Virus record (IMG/VR): IMGVR_UViG_3300030116_001210
Coordinates: 1 to 30,861 of that record
Reading direction: 5' to 3' (one strand)
From: a virus
DNA length: 30,861 nucleotides
Within the stretch, counting starts at the first letter, position 1. Every line of letters begins with the position of its first letter. The position numbers and the translations under genes are program-made. Positions 15,159 through 23,233 of this stretch are shown here, piece after piece. Under the pieces are notes generated by a model, which saw nothing but the letters and a program-made list of their open reading frames with translations, was not told where the DNA came from and did not search any database.

Positions 15159-17301
15159 TTCAAATGTTTGGTGTTTTATTGCTAGTTTAATTTTATCAGC
15201 AATCTTTTCATTAGGTGTTCACAACCTTCAAGCAGATTACATCTACGAAGCTAATCAAAACCTTTTTGACCTTACAAATCAGACAGGAACTACCAATCTA
15301 AACTCAGGTGACGATCAGTTATCTGCAGCATTCAATCTAGACAACTCCTTTACCTTTTATGGTAATACCTATGACTCAGCACGTATGGCTACAAACGGCT
15401 GTTTACATTTTGGTTTAGGTACAGGTAATATAAATTACAATAACTATTGTGGAGATTACACACCTGATCCATTACCTCAGTACACCAACACATTATTTCC
15501 GTTTTGGACAGATTTAATTAGAGACAATCAATCGAAAATGCTTGCCAAAAACTTTAGCGATAAAGCAGTCTTTGGTTGGTATGATATGAAAGAGTACAAT
15601 AGAAACTCAGACAACAGCTTTGAAGTTGTGCTTTGGAATAATAATACATTTGAATTTAGATATGGTGCGTTAGATATAATACAGCATGACGTATTAATAG
15701 GAGAACAAGGAAGTTCTTCTCAATATTACCAGTACCTTTTTCATGATGAATGTAACACAGGTACAACTAATGTAGCAGGTACATGTGTTAATAGTAATTG
15801 GAATGGTACAGCTAGTAATAATTTACTAGAGAATGGAGGTAGTTTGTATGGAGATGGATCGGGTAATGCGATAGACTGTAGTAATCCTTTAAACAATACA
15901 GCTTGTACTGGATATGCAGCAGCTTATTTATCACAACAATGTGACATAGACTCTTTGTATGATACGAGTTGTCCTAATTATTGGGAAGCATATGATGATC
16001 AACAATGTGATGAAGACCCGCAGTATGCTCCATTTTGTGCAGGTTATCAGCAAGAACAATCGATAGCCTATTTTGTTGAGGATGATTTTGATTATGGATA
16101 TGAAGAAGAATACTTTGAAGACTTTTTGTTTGAAGAAGAATGGTATGAAGAACCTATAGACGAATATGTGTTTATTGGACCAGACTATGAAGAAGAAGTT
16201 TTTATAGTATTTTTTGATCCGCCTCAAGAAGAAATATATTTTGAAGAGTTATTTATTGAAGAGTCTTACGAAGTTTTACCAGTAATTGAAGAGGAATATA
16301 TTGTAAATGTCGAAAGGATTGATGAGCCTGTTCTATTTGCACATACAAATGAACTGTTAGAAGTATTTAATTTTGAAATAATAAGAGAGGAAATGGAAGA
16401 TGAATTTAGAGATGATGAAAGAAATGAAGAAGAACTTGTCGAAGTTTTGGAAGAAGTTGAAGAGTGGTTTGAAGAAACTACAGATGAACTTGCAAATTTG
16501 GATAGACCCGAAGAACGAGTGGTTATGGAAGAAACCAGAGCAGATCAAGCCGAAGAAGAAGAAATCAGTCAAGAAAACAACAACCAAGAAAAAAGCTCAG
16601 TAAGGGTATCTGCACTAGACGTTGTAGCTAGTACTATACAGACTGCTAGGAATAGTGTTTCTAGTTCCATACGTGGCTCTGTTGGAACGAATAGATCATC
16701 ATCCTTGTCGGCACTTAACAATTCTGCTAGTGGCTCGTCAGGCTCGTCTATTTCATCTAGTGGCGGGATAAGTACGACAAACTCGCCTAGTATATCTGAT
16801 CAAGTTGTATCGGCATCAGCACAAAACCAACAAGTTTTAGATATGGGTTCGGATGTAGGTACATCTTCCGCTAATGTGACCATCACTTATATGCCTGATC
16901 TAGAAGGAACTCCACAAGTTGCAATGGCAGATGTTCAGGTCCAAGATATGCAGGGAGAGATAGACACTGCAATATCAGGAGTTATGACAGTTAGTGAAGC
17001 CGATCAAATAGCAGAGCAGATTGTTGCTCAAAACATTCAGGAACAACAAGAGCAAGCGGAAGTAGAGCAGCAAGAAACTGGACAATACTCCGATGAGTCT
17101 ACCCTAGTAGCTTATCTAGGGTACGTTGTAGGTTTTGACTCTTATATAAATTTAGATATACCGCAACAAGAAACTTGGTACGAACCTAGAGCAATATATA
17201 CTGATGTAATATTAGATGATAACAACCAAGCTTTTTCTAGTTTAGCTAACGTAAATATAAACCGACTAGCTGAATTACAAAACCTGCAACCTAATCTTTA
17301 G
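15106..17301 (+). CDS. Exported nidogen-like protein with Cys repeats and long acidic region
   Basis: This is a 731-residue protein. A hydrophobic signal or anchor lies at about 22-40. Residues about 70-215 resemble a nidogen (NIDO)-type domain: FTFYGNTYDSARMATNGCLHFG, a TLFPFWTDL segment, then FEVVLWNNNTFEFRYG. Six Cys (258, 267, 279, 289, 301, 311) follow, spaced 9-12 residues, in a repeat of about 22 residues. Residues about 324-505 are extremely rich in Glu, Asp, Tyr and Phe. A Ser-rich linker (about 508-580) and a C-terminal domain complete it. The ATG overlaps the upstream gene by 53 bases and has no ribosome site. A GTG at 15133, preceded by AGGAAG, may be the true start. Likely surface or adhesion role; the nidogen call is from motif memory. 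Confidence 0.7.
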   Translation: MVKRNQEEPVQKNLETVDSNVWCFIASLILSAIFSLGVHNLQADYIYEANQNLFDLTNQTGTTNLNSGDDQLSAAFNLDNSFTFYGNTYDSARMATNGCLHFGLGTGNINYNNYCGDYTPDPLPQYTNTLFPFWTDLIRDNQSKMLAKNFSDKAVFGWYDMKEYNRNSDNSFEVVLWNNNTFEFRYGALDIIQHDVLIGEQGSSSQYYQYLFHDECNTGTTNVAGTCVNSNWNGTASNNLLENGGSLYGDGSGNAIDCSNPLNNTACTGYAAAYLSQQCDIDSLYDTSCPNYWEAYDDQQCDEDPQYAPFCAGYQQEQSIAYFVEDDFDYGYEEEYFEDFLFEEEWYEEPIDEYVFIGPDYEEEVFIVFFDPPQEEIYFEELFIEESYEVLPVIEEEYIVNVERIDEPVLFAHTNELLEVFNFEIIREEMEDEFRDDERNEEELVEVLEEVEEWFEETTDELANLDRPEERVVMEETRADQAEEEEISQENNNQEKSSVRVSALDVVASTIQTARNSVSSSIRGSVGTNRSSSLSALNNSASGSSGSSISSSGGISTTNSPSISDQVVSASAQNQQVLDMGSDVGTSSANVTITYMPDLEGTPQVAMADVQVQDMQGEIDTAISGVMTVSEADQIAEQIVAQNIQEQQEQAEVEQQETGQYSDESTLVAYLGYVVGFDSYINLDIPQQETWYEPRAIYTDVILDDNNQAFSSLANVNINRLAELQNLQPNL

Positions 17302-17325
17302 TTAGCTAGTGGATTAGTTTTATCT
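17291..17325 (+). terminator. Possible weak terminator at convergent gene junction
   Basis: CTAATC (17291-17296) and GATTAG (17312-17317) can pair across a 15-base loop. They are followed on the + strand by TTTTATCTTC. The hairpin spans the overlapping stop codons of the two convergent arms. The stem is short and AT-rich, so it could only be a weak terminator for late + strand transcripts. The other strand lacks a T-run after the hairpin. Confidence 0.35.
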
Positions 17326-17663
17326 TCTTTAATAATCTGAATATCTGTTTTTATAGAACTAACATCTGCTTTTATAGCTGATACAGTTGTCTTAATTTCT
17401 ATAGTATCGCTTTCATTAAAATCTATTCTAGTTAAAGTATCATCTAAAGTTTTATCTAAATAGTTTACAGTACTTTCTAAGTACTCAAATCTTTTCTCAA
17501 TCTCTCCAAGACCATCATCAGTCTCTTCAGTCTTTTCTATCTTAGCTTCTAAGTTCTCAATTCTATTTACATACGTAGCACCAGTATATCCAAACCCTGC
17601 TAGAGTTCCTACTATGCTAACTAAAGCTATAAGTTGTGTAGTTTTATTTTCAAACCATTCCAT
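17298..17663 (-). CDS. Membrane-anchored coiled-coil protein (spanin- or holin-like topology)
   Basis: This is a 121-residue protein. A short N-terminal head is followed by one membrane span (about 10-31, IALVSIVGTLAGFGYTGATYV). Then comes a long charged helix with heptad character (about 33-112). This is the topology of inner-membrane spanins and of some single-span holins, but it sits at the end of the - strand (replication) arm rather than with the lysozyme. A GGAG site lies 6 bases before the ATG. Its TAA overlaps the stop codon of the convergent + strand gene. Function is unproven. Confidence 0.65.
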   Translation of the reverse strand: MEWFENKTTQLIALVSIVGTLAGFGYTGATYVNRIENLEAKIEKTEETDDGLGEIEKRFEYLESTVNYLDKTLDDTLTRIDFNESDTIEIKTTVSAIKADVSSIKTDIQIIKEDKTNPLAN

Positions 17664-17674
17664 ATTGTTCTCCG

Positions 17675-17902
17675 TTAATTAATTGTAGAGTTCAAGGCAT
17701 CTAACTCAGATTCTAATTGATTGTGTATGTCTAATATCTTTTGCCTTGATTCTCTAATTACAGTTTCTATTATTTTTAAATCATAACCTTTAAAAACTTT
17801 CTTAGCATCTTTTAAAGGTAAGCCGCTAGTCTCTGTAACTAAACGACCTTTCGTATCAAAAAGTATGTGGAAGGATAGTATGTTCGCTTCCTGTGCTTTC
17901 AT
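17675..17902 (-). CDS. Small hypothetical protein downstream of nrdB
   Basis: This is a 75-residue soluble, helical protein (MKAQEANILSFHILFDTKGR start). No Cys, membrane span or motif is recognised. A GGAG site precedes the ATG by 8 bases. It is separated from the nrdB stop by only two bases, so the two are probably on one transcript. Function unknown. Confidence 0.6.
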   Translation of the reverse strand: MKAQEANILSFHILFDTKGRLVTETSGLPLKDAKKVFKGYDLKIIETVIRESRQKILDIHNQLESELDALNSTIN

Positions 17903-17904
17903 TT

Positions 17905-18873
17905 TTATATCTCCGCAAATGCAACTTTGTCTTGCTTTCCTCGCAATCCTGCTTTCATATATGCAGTTGCTCGACCTTCAAAAAAGTTTTGATGTTCAAC
18001 ACCAAGCACTTCATCCAACCAAGGAAGAGGATTTTCTCTCTGATCAAAGTTTGTTTTTAATCCAAGTTGTAATAGTCTCCTGTCTGCAATATATCTATTA
18101 TATGCATACATATCTTTCTTTGTGAGTCCTTTCATATCTCCAAGTTCAAATACTAAATCAAGAAACTTATCTTCCAACTCTACCATCTCTCTACAAATAT
18201 TGTAAAGTTCTTTTTTAAATTCATCAGTCCATATATCTAGGTTCTCTTGTATAAACTCTCTGAATAGTTTAGTCATAGCTTCAACGTGTAATGACTCGTC
18301 ACGTATAGAGTATGTTACAATTTGCCCCATACCTTTCATCTTACCAAATCTAGGAAAGTTTAACAAGATTGCAAAGCTACTAAATAGTTGTAGTCCTTCT
18401 GTAAATCCTGAATAAACTGCAAGAGTTCTAGCTATAGCTTGCTTATCCCGCCTAGTTGGTTTGAAATCTTTTATGTAGTCATGCTTGTTTGCCATCTCTT
18501 CATACTCAGCAAAAGCTTTGTATTCTATTTCAGGCATACCAACTGTATCTAAAAGTAAACTGTAAGCATGTTGATGAATAGATTCCATGTTAGCAAATGA
18601 ACACATCATCATTCTTGCTTCAGGCTTTTTAAATATACGCATGTACTTATCTATGTATCCTGATCCTACATCTACATCAGACTGTGTAAACAATCTAAAT
18701 ATTTGTGTTAATAAATTCTTTTCTTCATTCGTAAGTTCTTGCCAGTCTTTGACATCCGTATGTAAAGGTACAGACTCAGGCAACCAATGCATTTGGTTTT
18801 GTTCCACATACTTTTCAAACATCCAAGGATGATCAAAAGGTTTGTAGTATTCTCTAGTGCTTAGTAAACTCAT
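17905..18873 (-). CDS. nrdB: Ribonucleotide reductase class Ia, beta subunit
   Basis: This 322-residue radical-generating subunit would partner with NrdA (19421-21319) to convert ribonucleotides to deoxyribonucleotides for phage DNA synthesis. The di-iron ligands are all present: D66, E97, H100 (in ESIHQHAY), E159 (FTEGL), E193 and H196 (RDESLH). The radical tyrosine is Y104. Spacings match those of E. coli NrdB (D84, E115, H118, Y122, E204, E238, H241). Length is somewhat below that of E. coli. GGAG precedes the ATG by 9 bases. The Tyr argues for the oxygen-dependent, tyrosyl-radical class and therefore an aerobic host. Several tiny genes separate it from nrdA. Confidence 0.95.
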   Translation of the reverse strand: MSLLSTREYYKPFDHPWMFEKYVEQNQMHWLPESVPLHTDVKDWQELTNEEKNLLTQIFRLFTQSDVDVGSGYIDKYMRIFKKPEARMMMCSFANMESIHQHAYSLLLDTVGMPEIEYKAFAEYEEMANKHDYIKDFKPTRRDKQAIARTLAVYSGFTEGLQLFSSFAILLNFPRFGKMKGMGQIVTYSIRDESLHVEAMTKLFREFIQENLDIWTDEFKKELYNICREMVELEDKFLDLVFELGDMKGLTKKDMYAYNRYIADRRLLQLGLKTNFDQRENPLPWLDEVLGVEHQNFFEGRATAYMKAGLRGKQDKVAFAEI

Positions 18874-18876
18874 ATA

Positions 18877-19047
18877 TTATTCTCCATTAAGGTAACTAGC
18901 ATATTGTGCTAATAACCATTTATTATACTTTCTTTTATATTCTTCTTCTGTGTAAGTGGTAGATTGAGGTGTTTTATTTTCATCACAATGGTCTAACCAC
19001 ATACGTCTACAAAACTGACTAAATTTTTCTCGTTCTTCTTTTGTCAT
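18877..19047 (-). CDS. Small hypothetical protein between nrdB and nrdA
   Basis: A 56-residue frame beginning MTKEEREKFSQFCRRMW exactly fills the gap upstream of nrdB. It is charged and rich in Lys, Glu, Tyr and Trp, with two Cys (13 and 21). Its last codons (AATGGAGAATAA) supply the ribosome site of nrdB. It begins one base after the preceding gene's stop. Function unknown. Confidence 0.6.
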   Translation of the reverse strand: MTKEEREKFSQFCRRMWLDHCDENKTPQSTTYTEEEYKRKYNKWLLAQYASYLNGE

Positions 19048-19048
19048 T

Positions 19049-19270
19049 TTAAAACTCTTTTAATAATAAATCAAGCTTTTCTTTAGCAGTAGCCATCTTA
19101 TCTAAAAGTAAATCCATAGACTCTATTATATGGGGATGTTCTGCTACACCCATACCTAATGAAAAGTAAGTATCTAACTCTGATTTAGCTATTGCTATCT
19201 CTGCTTCATACTTCTTTTGAAGTGCATCAAATCTTCCTTCATACATATTATCAAATTTATCTTCTGTCAT
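19049..19270 (-). CDS. Small helical protein between nrdB and nrdA
   Basis: The frame is open to 19324, but the ATG at 19270 has a strong AAAGGAG site and overlaps the upstream gene's stop (ATGA), so I take it as the start. The product is 73 residues, begins MTEDKFDNMYEGRFDALQKK, and is helical and charged with no Cys. It may form a coiled coil. Function is unknown; the location suggests co-expression with the reductase. Confidence 0.65.
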   Translation of the reverse strand: MTEDKFDNMYEGRFDALQKKYEAEIAIAKSELDTYFSLGMGVAEHPHIIESMDLLLDKMATAKEKLDLLLKEF

Positions 19271-19419
19271 ATTACTATCTCCTTTGGTAAATAAACCATG
19301 ACAAATGAGCCACAGTTCGGACAACTTAAATTAGTTTCCATGATATATTCTGAATCATCATCTTCTATATCATGATCACCACCCCATATTAATTTTGTAT
19401 TACAATGCCAACAATTCAT
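19267..19419 (-). CDS. Zinc-ribbon micro-protein (CxxC...CxxC)
   Basis: This 50-residue protein starts at 19419, immediately after the NrdA stop. It begins MNCWHC (Cys 3 and 6) and has a second pair in LSCPNCGSF (Cys 33 and 36). The two CxxC pairs, 26 residues apart, form a typical zinc ribbon. Between them lies a Gly/Asp-rich loop, GGDHDIEDDDSE. Its position between nrdA and nrdB suggests co-regulation with dNTP synthesis. Zinc ribbons this small often bind nucleic acids or proteins; the target is unknown. Confidence 0.7.
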   Translation of the reverse strand: MNCWHCNTKLIWGGDHDIEDDDSEYIMETNLSCPNCGSFVMVYLPKEIVI

Positions 19420-19420
19420 A

Positions 19421-21319
19421 TCAACCCTCACAACTTAAACATTCTACATCTTCAAGCTTGACTCTTTGTACTTTAATATTTACATTCTCAGCATTACGAG
19501 CAGCATCTGATCTAAAATAATATAGTGACTTTAATTTATTCATCGCATACCAATGAACATCATTAACATACTGTAAGTATTCATCATGTACAGACTGAGG
19601 CTCAGTAGCTTTAGGCATAGTGAAAAATAAATTTACACTTTGACTTTGGCATACATAAGCTTGTCTCATATGTGCATGTTCAACTAAGTAGATTTGATTA
19701 ATCTCTGTAGCTGTTTTAAATACTTCTTTTTCTTCTTCTGTAAAGACATGCCCCATATGTTGTATTGATCCATTATGTCCTGCAATATCTTTCCATACTA
19801 ATTCAAGTTCTTTTTTGCTTAACTCTTTTTTCTTTAATAATCTTTCCAAGTATTTATTCCTAACTTGGTACGAACCTGATAAAGTTTTGTGCGTATATAC
19901 GTTAGCACGATATGGTTCAATGCTAGGGGAAGTACCACCGCATATAATACTACTACTGGCATTAGGAGCAATAGCCAAAAGATGAGCGTTACGATTACCG
20001 CTACCATGTATATCAGGAGCTTCCCCACGTTCATCGGCAAGTTTTTTAGTTGCTTCCACAGATCGTTCCTTGATATGGGAGAATGCGACATTATTGATGC
20101 TAGTAGATCGTAAGCCTTGGAAAGGTAAACCTTGGCTTTGGAGTAGAGCATGAAAGCCCATCGCTCCAAGACCCACCGACCTTTCCCTATAAGCTGAATA
20201 AGCTGCTTTAAGTAATCCTTCTTTTTCTTCTTTAACATATTTTTTAAACCTCTCAAAATTAGCACTGTATCCACCGAGTCTACTAGTGTCCACAATAGCT
20301 TCAATAAAATGTTCAAGAACATTATCTAACATAGTGATTAGATCACTAATAAAATGTTCGTTCTTTTTCCATTTATCAAAGTGTTCTAAATTAACACTCG
20401 ATAAACAACATACGGCTGTACGTTCTTCGTTTGTAGCTAAAACTATTTCAGAACACAAGTTACTTTGATTTACTTTTAAACCTAAATCTTTTTGTTCTTT
20501 CGGTAAATGTTCATTACATGTATCTATGTTTATCATGTAAGGCTCGCCAGTCTCTGCTCTAGCGTTGAGCATTTGCCACCACAAATCTCTAGCATTTACA
20601 ATCTTAACTGCCTCTCCACTTTTAGGATCGATCAGTCTCCATTCTTCGTCATTCTTAACCGCCTCTAAATATTCATTAGTAAGATTAATTCCATTATGTA
20701 TATTTAAACACTTCCTATTTATATCTCCGCCTGATTCTTTACGCATGTTTATAAATTCTTCTACTTCAGGATGTGATATATCCATATAAGCAGCATATGA
20801 ACCTCGTCTTGTTACACCTTGATTAAAGGCAAGCATCTGAGAATCTACGACATGCATGAATGGGATTGATCCAGTAGAACGAGAATGGTTAGAAGTACCA
20901 ATACCATTGCTTCTAACATCTCCCCAATATCCACCGATGCCTCCACCTGAACTAGCGAGCCATATGTTCTCATCATAGTGATCAGATAAACCACGCCTAC
21001 TGTCAGGTACATAGTTAAGAAAGCAGCTAATAGGTAAGCCACGAGTCGTTCCCCCGTTAGAAAGTATAGGAGTACTAAACATAAACCATAAATCGGAACT
21101 GTACTCATAAAGTCTCTGTGCAAGATCAAAGTCAGTCTCACCTTTATAAGTAGCCCCAAAAACACTAGCCCTTGCAAAAGCTTCTTGAGCATGAGTCTCT
21201 TCCTCCCAAAAATATCTATCCTTTAAGGTATCTAAACTAAACTTATCTAGTTTCTTTTCTTTGTCATAGTCTATAACTATTCCTAAGTAAGGTTTCTTAC
21301 CTACTTTATCTTCCACCAT
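19421..21319 (-). CDS. nrdA: Ribonucleotide reductase class I, alpha (catalytic) subunit
   Basis: This 632-residue catalytic subunit reduces ribonucleoside diphosphates in partnership with NrdB. The active-site layout is visible: C99 (PISCF), N287, C289 and E291 (NQSNLCSEI), C304 (CCLSSVNL), the SIICGGTSPSIEP loop, and the LYY tyrosine pair of the radical pathway. The last residues, CLSCEG, carry the C-terminal redox Cys pair. E. coli NrdA is about 760 residues with its first active Cys at 225. The shorter N-terminus here leaves no room for the usual ATP-cone that gives overall activity control. AGGAG precedes the ATG, which overlaps the upstream stop (TAATG). Confidence 0.95.
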   Translation of the reverse strand: MVEDKVGKKPYLGIVIDYDKEKKLDKFSLDTLKDRYFWEEETHAQEAFARASVFGATYKGETDFDLAQRLYEYSSDLWFMFSTPILSNGGTTRGLPISCFLNYVPDSRRGLSDHYDENIWLASSGGGIGGYWGDVRSNGIGTSNHSRSTGSIPFMHVVDSQMLAFNQGVTRRGSYAAYMDISHPEVEEFINMRKESGGDINRKCLNIHNGINLTNEYLEAVKNDEEWRLIDPKSGEAVKIVNARDLWWQMLNARAETGEPYMINIDTCNEHLPKEQKDLGLKVNQSNLCSEIVLATNEERTAVCCLSSVNLEHFDKWKKNEHFISDLITMLDNVLEHFIEAIVDTSRLGGYSANFERFKKYVKEEKEGLLKAAYSAYRERSVGLGAMGFHALLQSQGLPFQGLRSTSINNVAFSHIKERSVEATKKLADERGEAPDIHGSGNRNAHLLAIAPNASSSIICGGTSPSIEPYRANVYTHKTLSGSYQVRNKYLERLLKKKELSKKELELVWKDIAGHNGSIQHMGHVFTEEEKEVFKTATEINQIYLVEHAHMRQAYVCQSQSVNLFFTMPKATEPQSVHDEYLQYVNDVHWYAMNKLKSLYYFRSDAARNAENVNIKVQRVKLEDVECLSCEG

Positions 21320-21600
21320 TACTCTTCTCCTAAATGATACTCAGTATCTTCTAAGGCTATAGCTATAATTGCATAATGTATAATCTTTAACAAGTCATAT
21401 TCAGCATCATTTCCTTCTTTCTTACCACACCTCATAGCATACTTCATAATATTACCCATGCAAAAACCTTTGCCATGCCCTGCATCTATAATCATATCTG
21501 TTGCTTGATACTTTCCTTGGGCATAATGTCTTTCGTATGTTCCATCTACGTATCTTTGTATTTGTTCTATTATATTTTTCTCGTTAAATTTATATTCCAT
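21319..21600 (-). CDS. DUF3310-type phage protein
   Basis: This 93-residue protein contains GFCMGNIMKYAMRCGKK (about 45-61), then a helical, Asp/Leu-rich segment (DLLKIIHYAIIAI). The GN-x-KY-x-R pattern followed by a D-L-x-K helix is what I know of the DUF3310 phage family, which has been linked by others to nucleotide metabolism without a firm biochemical role. GAGG precedes the ATG. The stop overlaps the NrdA start (TAATG), so it is co-translated with the reductase. Confidence 0.7.
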   Translation of the reverse strand: MEYKFNEKNIIEQIQRYVDGTYERHYAQGKYQATDMIIDAGHGKGFCMGNIMKYAMRCGKKEGNDAEYDLLKIIHYAIIAIALEDTEYHLGEE

Positions 21601-21609
21601 ATGTTATCC

Positions 21610-21816
21610 TCAATGTATTGTGTCGTCTTCTGATATACCCGTTAATCTTCTTTTTGATTCTAGTTCAATTAATTCTTTCATTTTATCTATGACTTCTGTT
21701 TCTACTTCGTTTATATTATGGCCAGAAAAAATAAAACTACCTATAACCATAATGAGTTCGTTCAACTCAATGTCTTCTAAATCCCAAGCAATAATAGCTG
21801 TTTTATACTCAGCCAC
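21610..21816 (-). CDS. Small hypothetical protein
   Basis: This is a 68-residue acidic protein starting at a GTG that lies within the last codons of the upstream gene, with an AGGAA sequence about 8 bases before it. It is helical, with no Cys and no membrane segment. Nothing in it identifies a function. It is part of the run of small genes between the exonuclease and nrdA. Confidence 0.6.
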   Translation of the reverse strand: MAEYKTAIIAWDLEDIELNELIMVIGSFIFSGHNINEVETEVIDKMKELIELESKRRLTGISEDDTIH

Positions 21817-22081
21817 GTTCTAGTTCCTGAACTTTAATTTCTGTGATATTCTTACCAGTTGACTTAACAATCTTCTTAATGCCTTTCGTAAACCATCGTA
21901 AAGTGTACGCAGAAACTCGGAGATGCCGATTAGCATAAATATGAGTTTGATCCGGCAAATATTTTTCCAAGTTATCAATTTTAACTTTATCTTTTTCATC
22001 ATCAGGTACTACACTCCTTAACCATTCAAGCATTAGATGCTTTGCGTGTCGTCTTATTAGCTTTTCTTTTTTTGAATTCAT
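21809..22081 (-). CDS. Small basic hypothetical protein
   Basis: This is a 90-residue protein with a basic N-terminus (MNSKKEKLIRRHAKHLMLEW) and a Lys-rich C-terminal half (RWFTKGIKKIVKSTGKN). It has no Cys or membrane span. It overlaps the exonuclease gene by 56 bases and has an AGGAAA site before its ATG. The charge suggests nucleic-acid contact, possibly with the neighbouring nuclease, but this is inference. Confidence 0.6.
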   Translation of the reverse strand: MNSKKEKLIRRHAKHLMLEWLRSVVPDDEKDKVKIDNLEKYLPDQTHIYANRHLRVSAYTLRWFTKGIKKIVKSTGKNITEIKVQELERG

Positions 22082-22940
22082 GTGTAATTTCCTCTACTTT
22101 AGGTTCTTTAACTACCTGTGTTAAATAGGAAAGACCCTTCGCATATTTAAATACTCGAAGACCTTTACCGTTATTTGAATCTTTATGACATTCTACTTTG
22201 TGCCTACAGAAAAAACATCCTCTAGGTAGTTTCATGTTACCTGATTGTCCGTCAGGGATAGGTTGATAGCAAAGTTCAGGTGGTGCTGATTTGCGTAAAG
22301 ATTTCTTGACTGTATTTATTTTACTCTCTATGTTGGGTTTGTCAAGTTCTTCTGGAATATAAAGTGCAAGTTCTCCATTTTCTTTATTCATTGCCAAAAA
22401 TCCACCCTCGGAAGTACCATGACCTGCTTCGTATCCGGCAAGTTGAGCGAGGTATCCGAAGGTATCATCTTGAGCTAGTGTTCCATCCTTGAACTTCTTA
22501 AAGGCGTAACCTGATGCAGTCTTAACATCTACTACTTCACCATCAATAACACAATCCATGTGGCCTTCAATGCCTTTTACTTTTACGTTCTTCTGTTCAT
22601 GCTCTACCTTATGTCCGGCTAATCTAACTAATAATAAGACTACCTCTTCTAAGATGTGACCATAAAGAAACTTTATAAATGTATTAGGAGTAATAGAACT
22701 TTCTTGTTGTTCAGTCTTCATGTCATACCATAGTTGCCTATTAGGTCTACCAATGTTTGACATACGTAATGTTCCTTCGGATCTTTTAGTAGGTGTAGAC
22801 CAATGACGTAAAACTTCTTTCATGTCTTCACCAAACTTATCTATAACTTCGTCAGATAGGTTAAGGGATTTACCTTCACCAAGTACAGAAAGTTTTTTGT
22901 AGATATCATCTACTAATGTATTTAATTTTTTCTTTCTCAT
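22026..22940 (-). CDS. PD-(D/E)XK exonuclease, Cas4/RecB-like, with Cys cluster
   Basis: This is a 304-residue nuclease. Metal-binding motifs are E98/E99 (GHILEE), D129 (GHMDCVID), D138 and K140 (EVVDVKTA), and a QLAGY motif (166-170). This is the order expected of RecB/Cas4-type PD-(D/E)XK nucleases. Four Cys lie near the C-terminus (C224, C242, C245, C251 in GCFFCRHKVEC) and could hold an iron-sulfur cluster or zinc. In a T7-like layout it sits where the gp6 exonuclease would be, so it may degrade host DNA and trim phage ends. The start overlaps the upstream stop (ATGA). Confidence 0.8.
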   Translation of the reverse strand: MRKKKLNTLVDDIYKKLSVLGEGKSLNLSDEVIDKFGEDMKEVLRHWSTPTKRSEGTLRMSNIGRPNRQLWYDMKTEQQESSITPNTFIKFLYGHILEEVVLLLVRLAGHKVEHEQKNVKVKGIEGHMDCVIDGEVVDVKTASGYAFKKFKDGTLAQDDTFGYLAQLAGYEAGHGTSEGGFLAMNKENGELALYIPEELDKPNIESKINTVKKSLRKSAPPELCYQPIPDGQSGNMKLPRGCFFCRHKVECHKDSNNGKGLRVFKYAKGLSYLTQVVKEPKVEEITHEFKKRKANKTTRKASNA

Positions 22941-23233
22941 GTTCTATGTTTTACCCATTCACATTTTCTAGTATCTGGATTAAATTTTATTACTTGAACA
23001 CCTAAAACTTTTTGTTTTTCACTTCTTGCAGTAGTTCCGTTAGATCCATTGTTTGATCTAGTTTTAATATCTGTCAAGGTTATATGTCCATCTTTAACAG
23101 CGATCAAATCAATTGGACCATCGCAACCACAATTTTTAAACACTTCATATCCCTGATCCCATAACCAAGTGATTGCATAAAATTCTGCAAAGTCTCCTCT
23201 GCGATTCTCGCTTTTTTTCTTAATGTGTTTCAC
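22937..23233 (-). CDS. PD-(D/E)XK endonuclease (resolvase-like)
   Basis: The frame is open to an ATG at 23263, but that ATG has no ribosome site and lies inside the polymerase gene. The GTG at 23233 has GGAG 7 bases upstream and leaves only a 14-base overlap, so I prefer it (98 residues). The fold signature is compact: an Arg-Gly-Asp-Phe-Ala-Glu helix, IDLIAV with its Asp, and LTDIKTR with Asp and Lys. A CGC pair lies just before the IDLIAV strand. Size and placement suggest a Holliday-junction or branched-DNA endonuclease replacing T7 gp3; the substrate is inferred. Confidence 0.7.
   Translation of the reverse strand: MKHIKKKSENRRGDFAEFYAITWLWDQGYEVFKNCGCDGPIDLIAVKDGHITLTDIKTRSNNGSNGTTARSEKQKVLGVQVIKFNPDTRKCEWVKHRT

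Noticed and set aside
19515-19535. Another GTCACTATA sequence (- strand) resembling a phage promoter
   Set aside because: It encodes part of the conserved LYY tyrosine region of NrdA, so codon constraint explains it.
19834-21192. Other-frame - strand ORFs of 162 and 115 residues inside nrdA
   Set aside because: Both overlap conserved reductase motifs read in the true frame and have no family features of their own.
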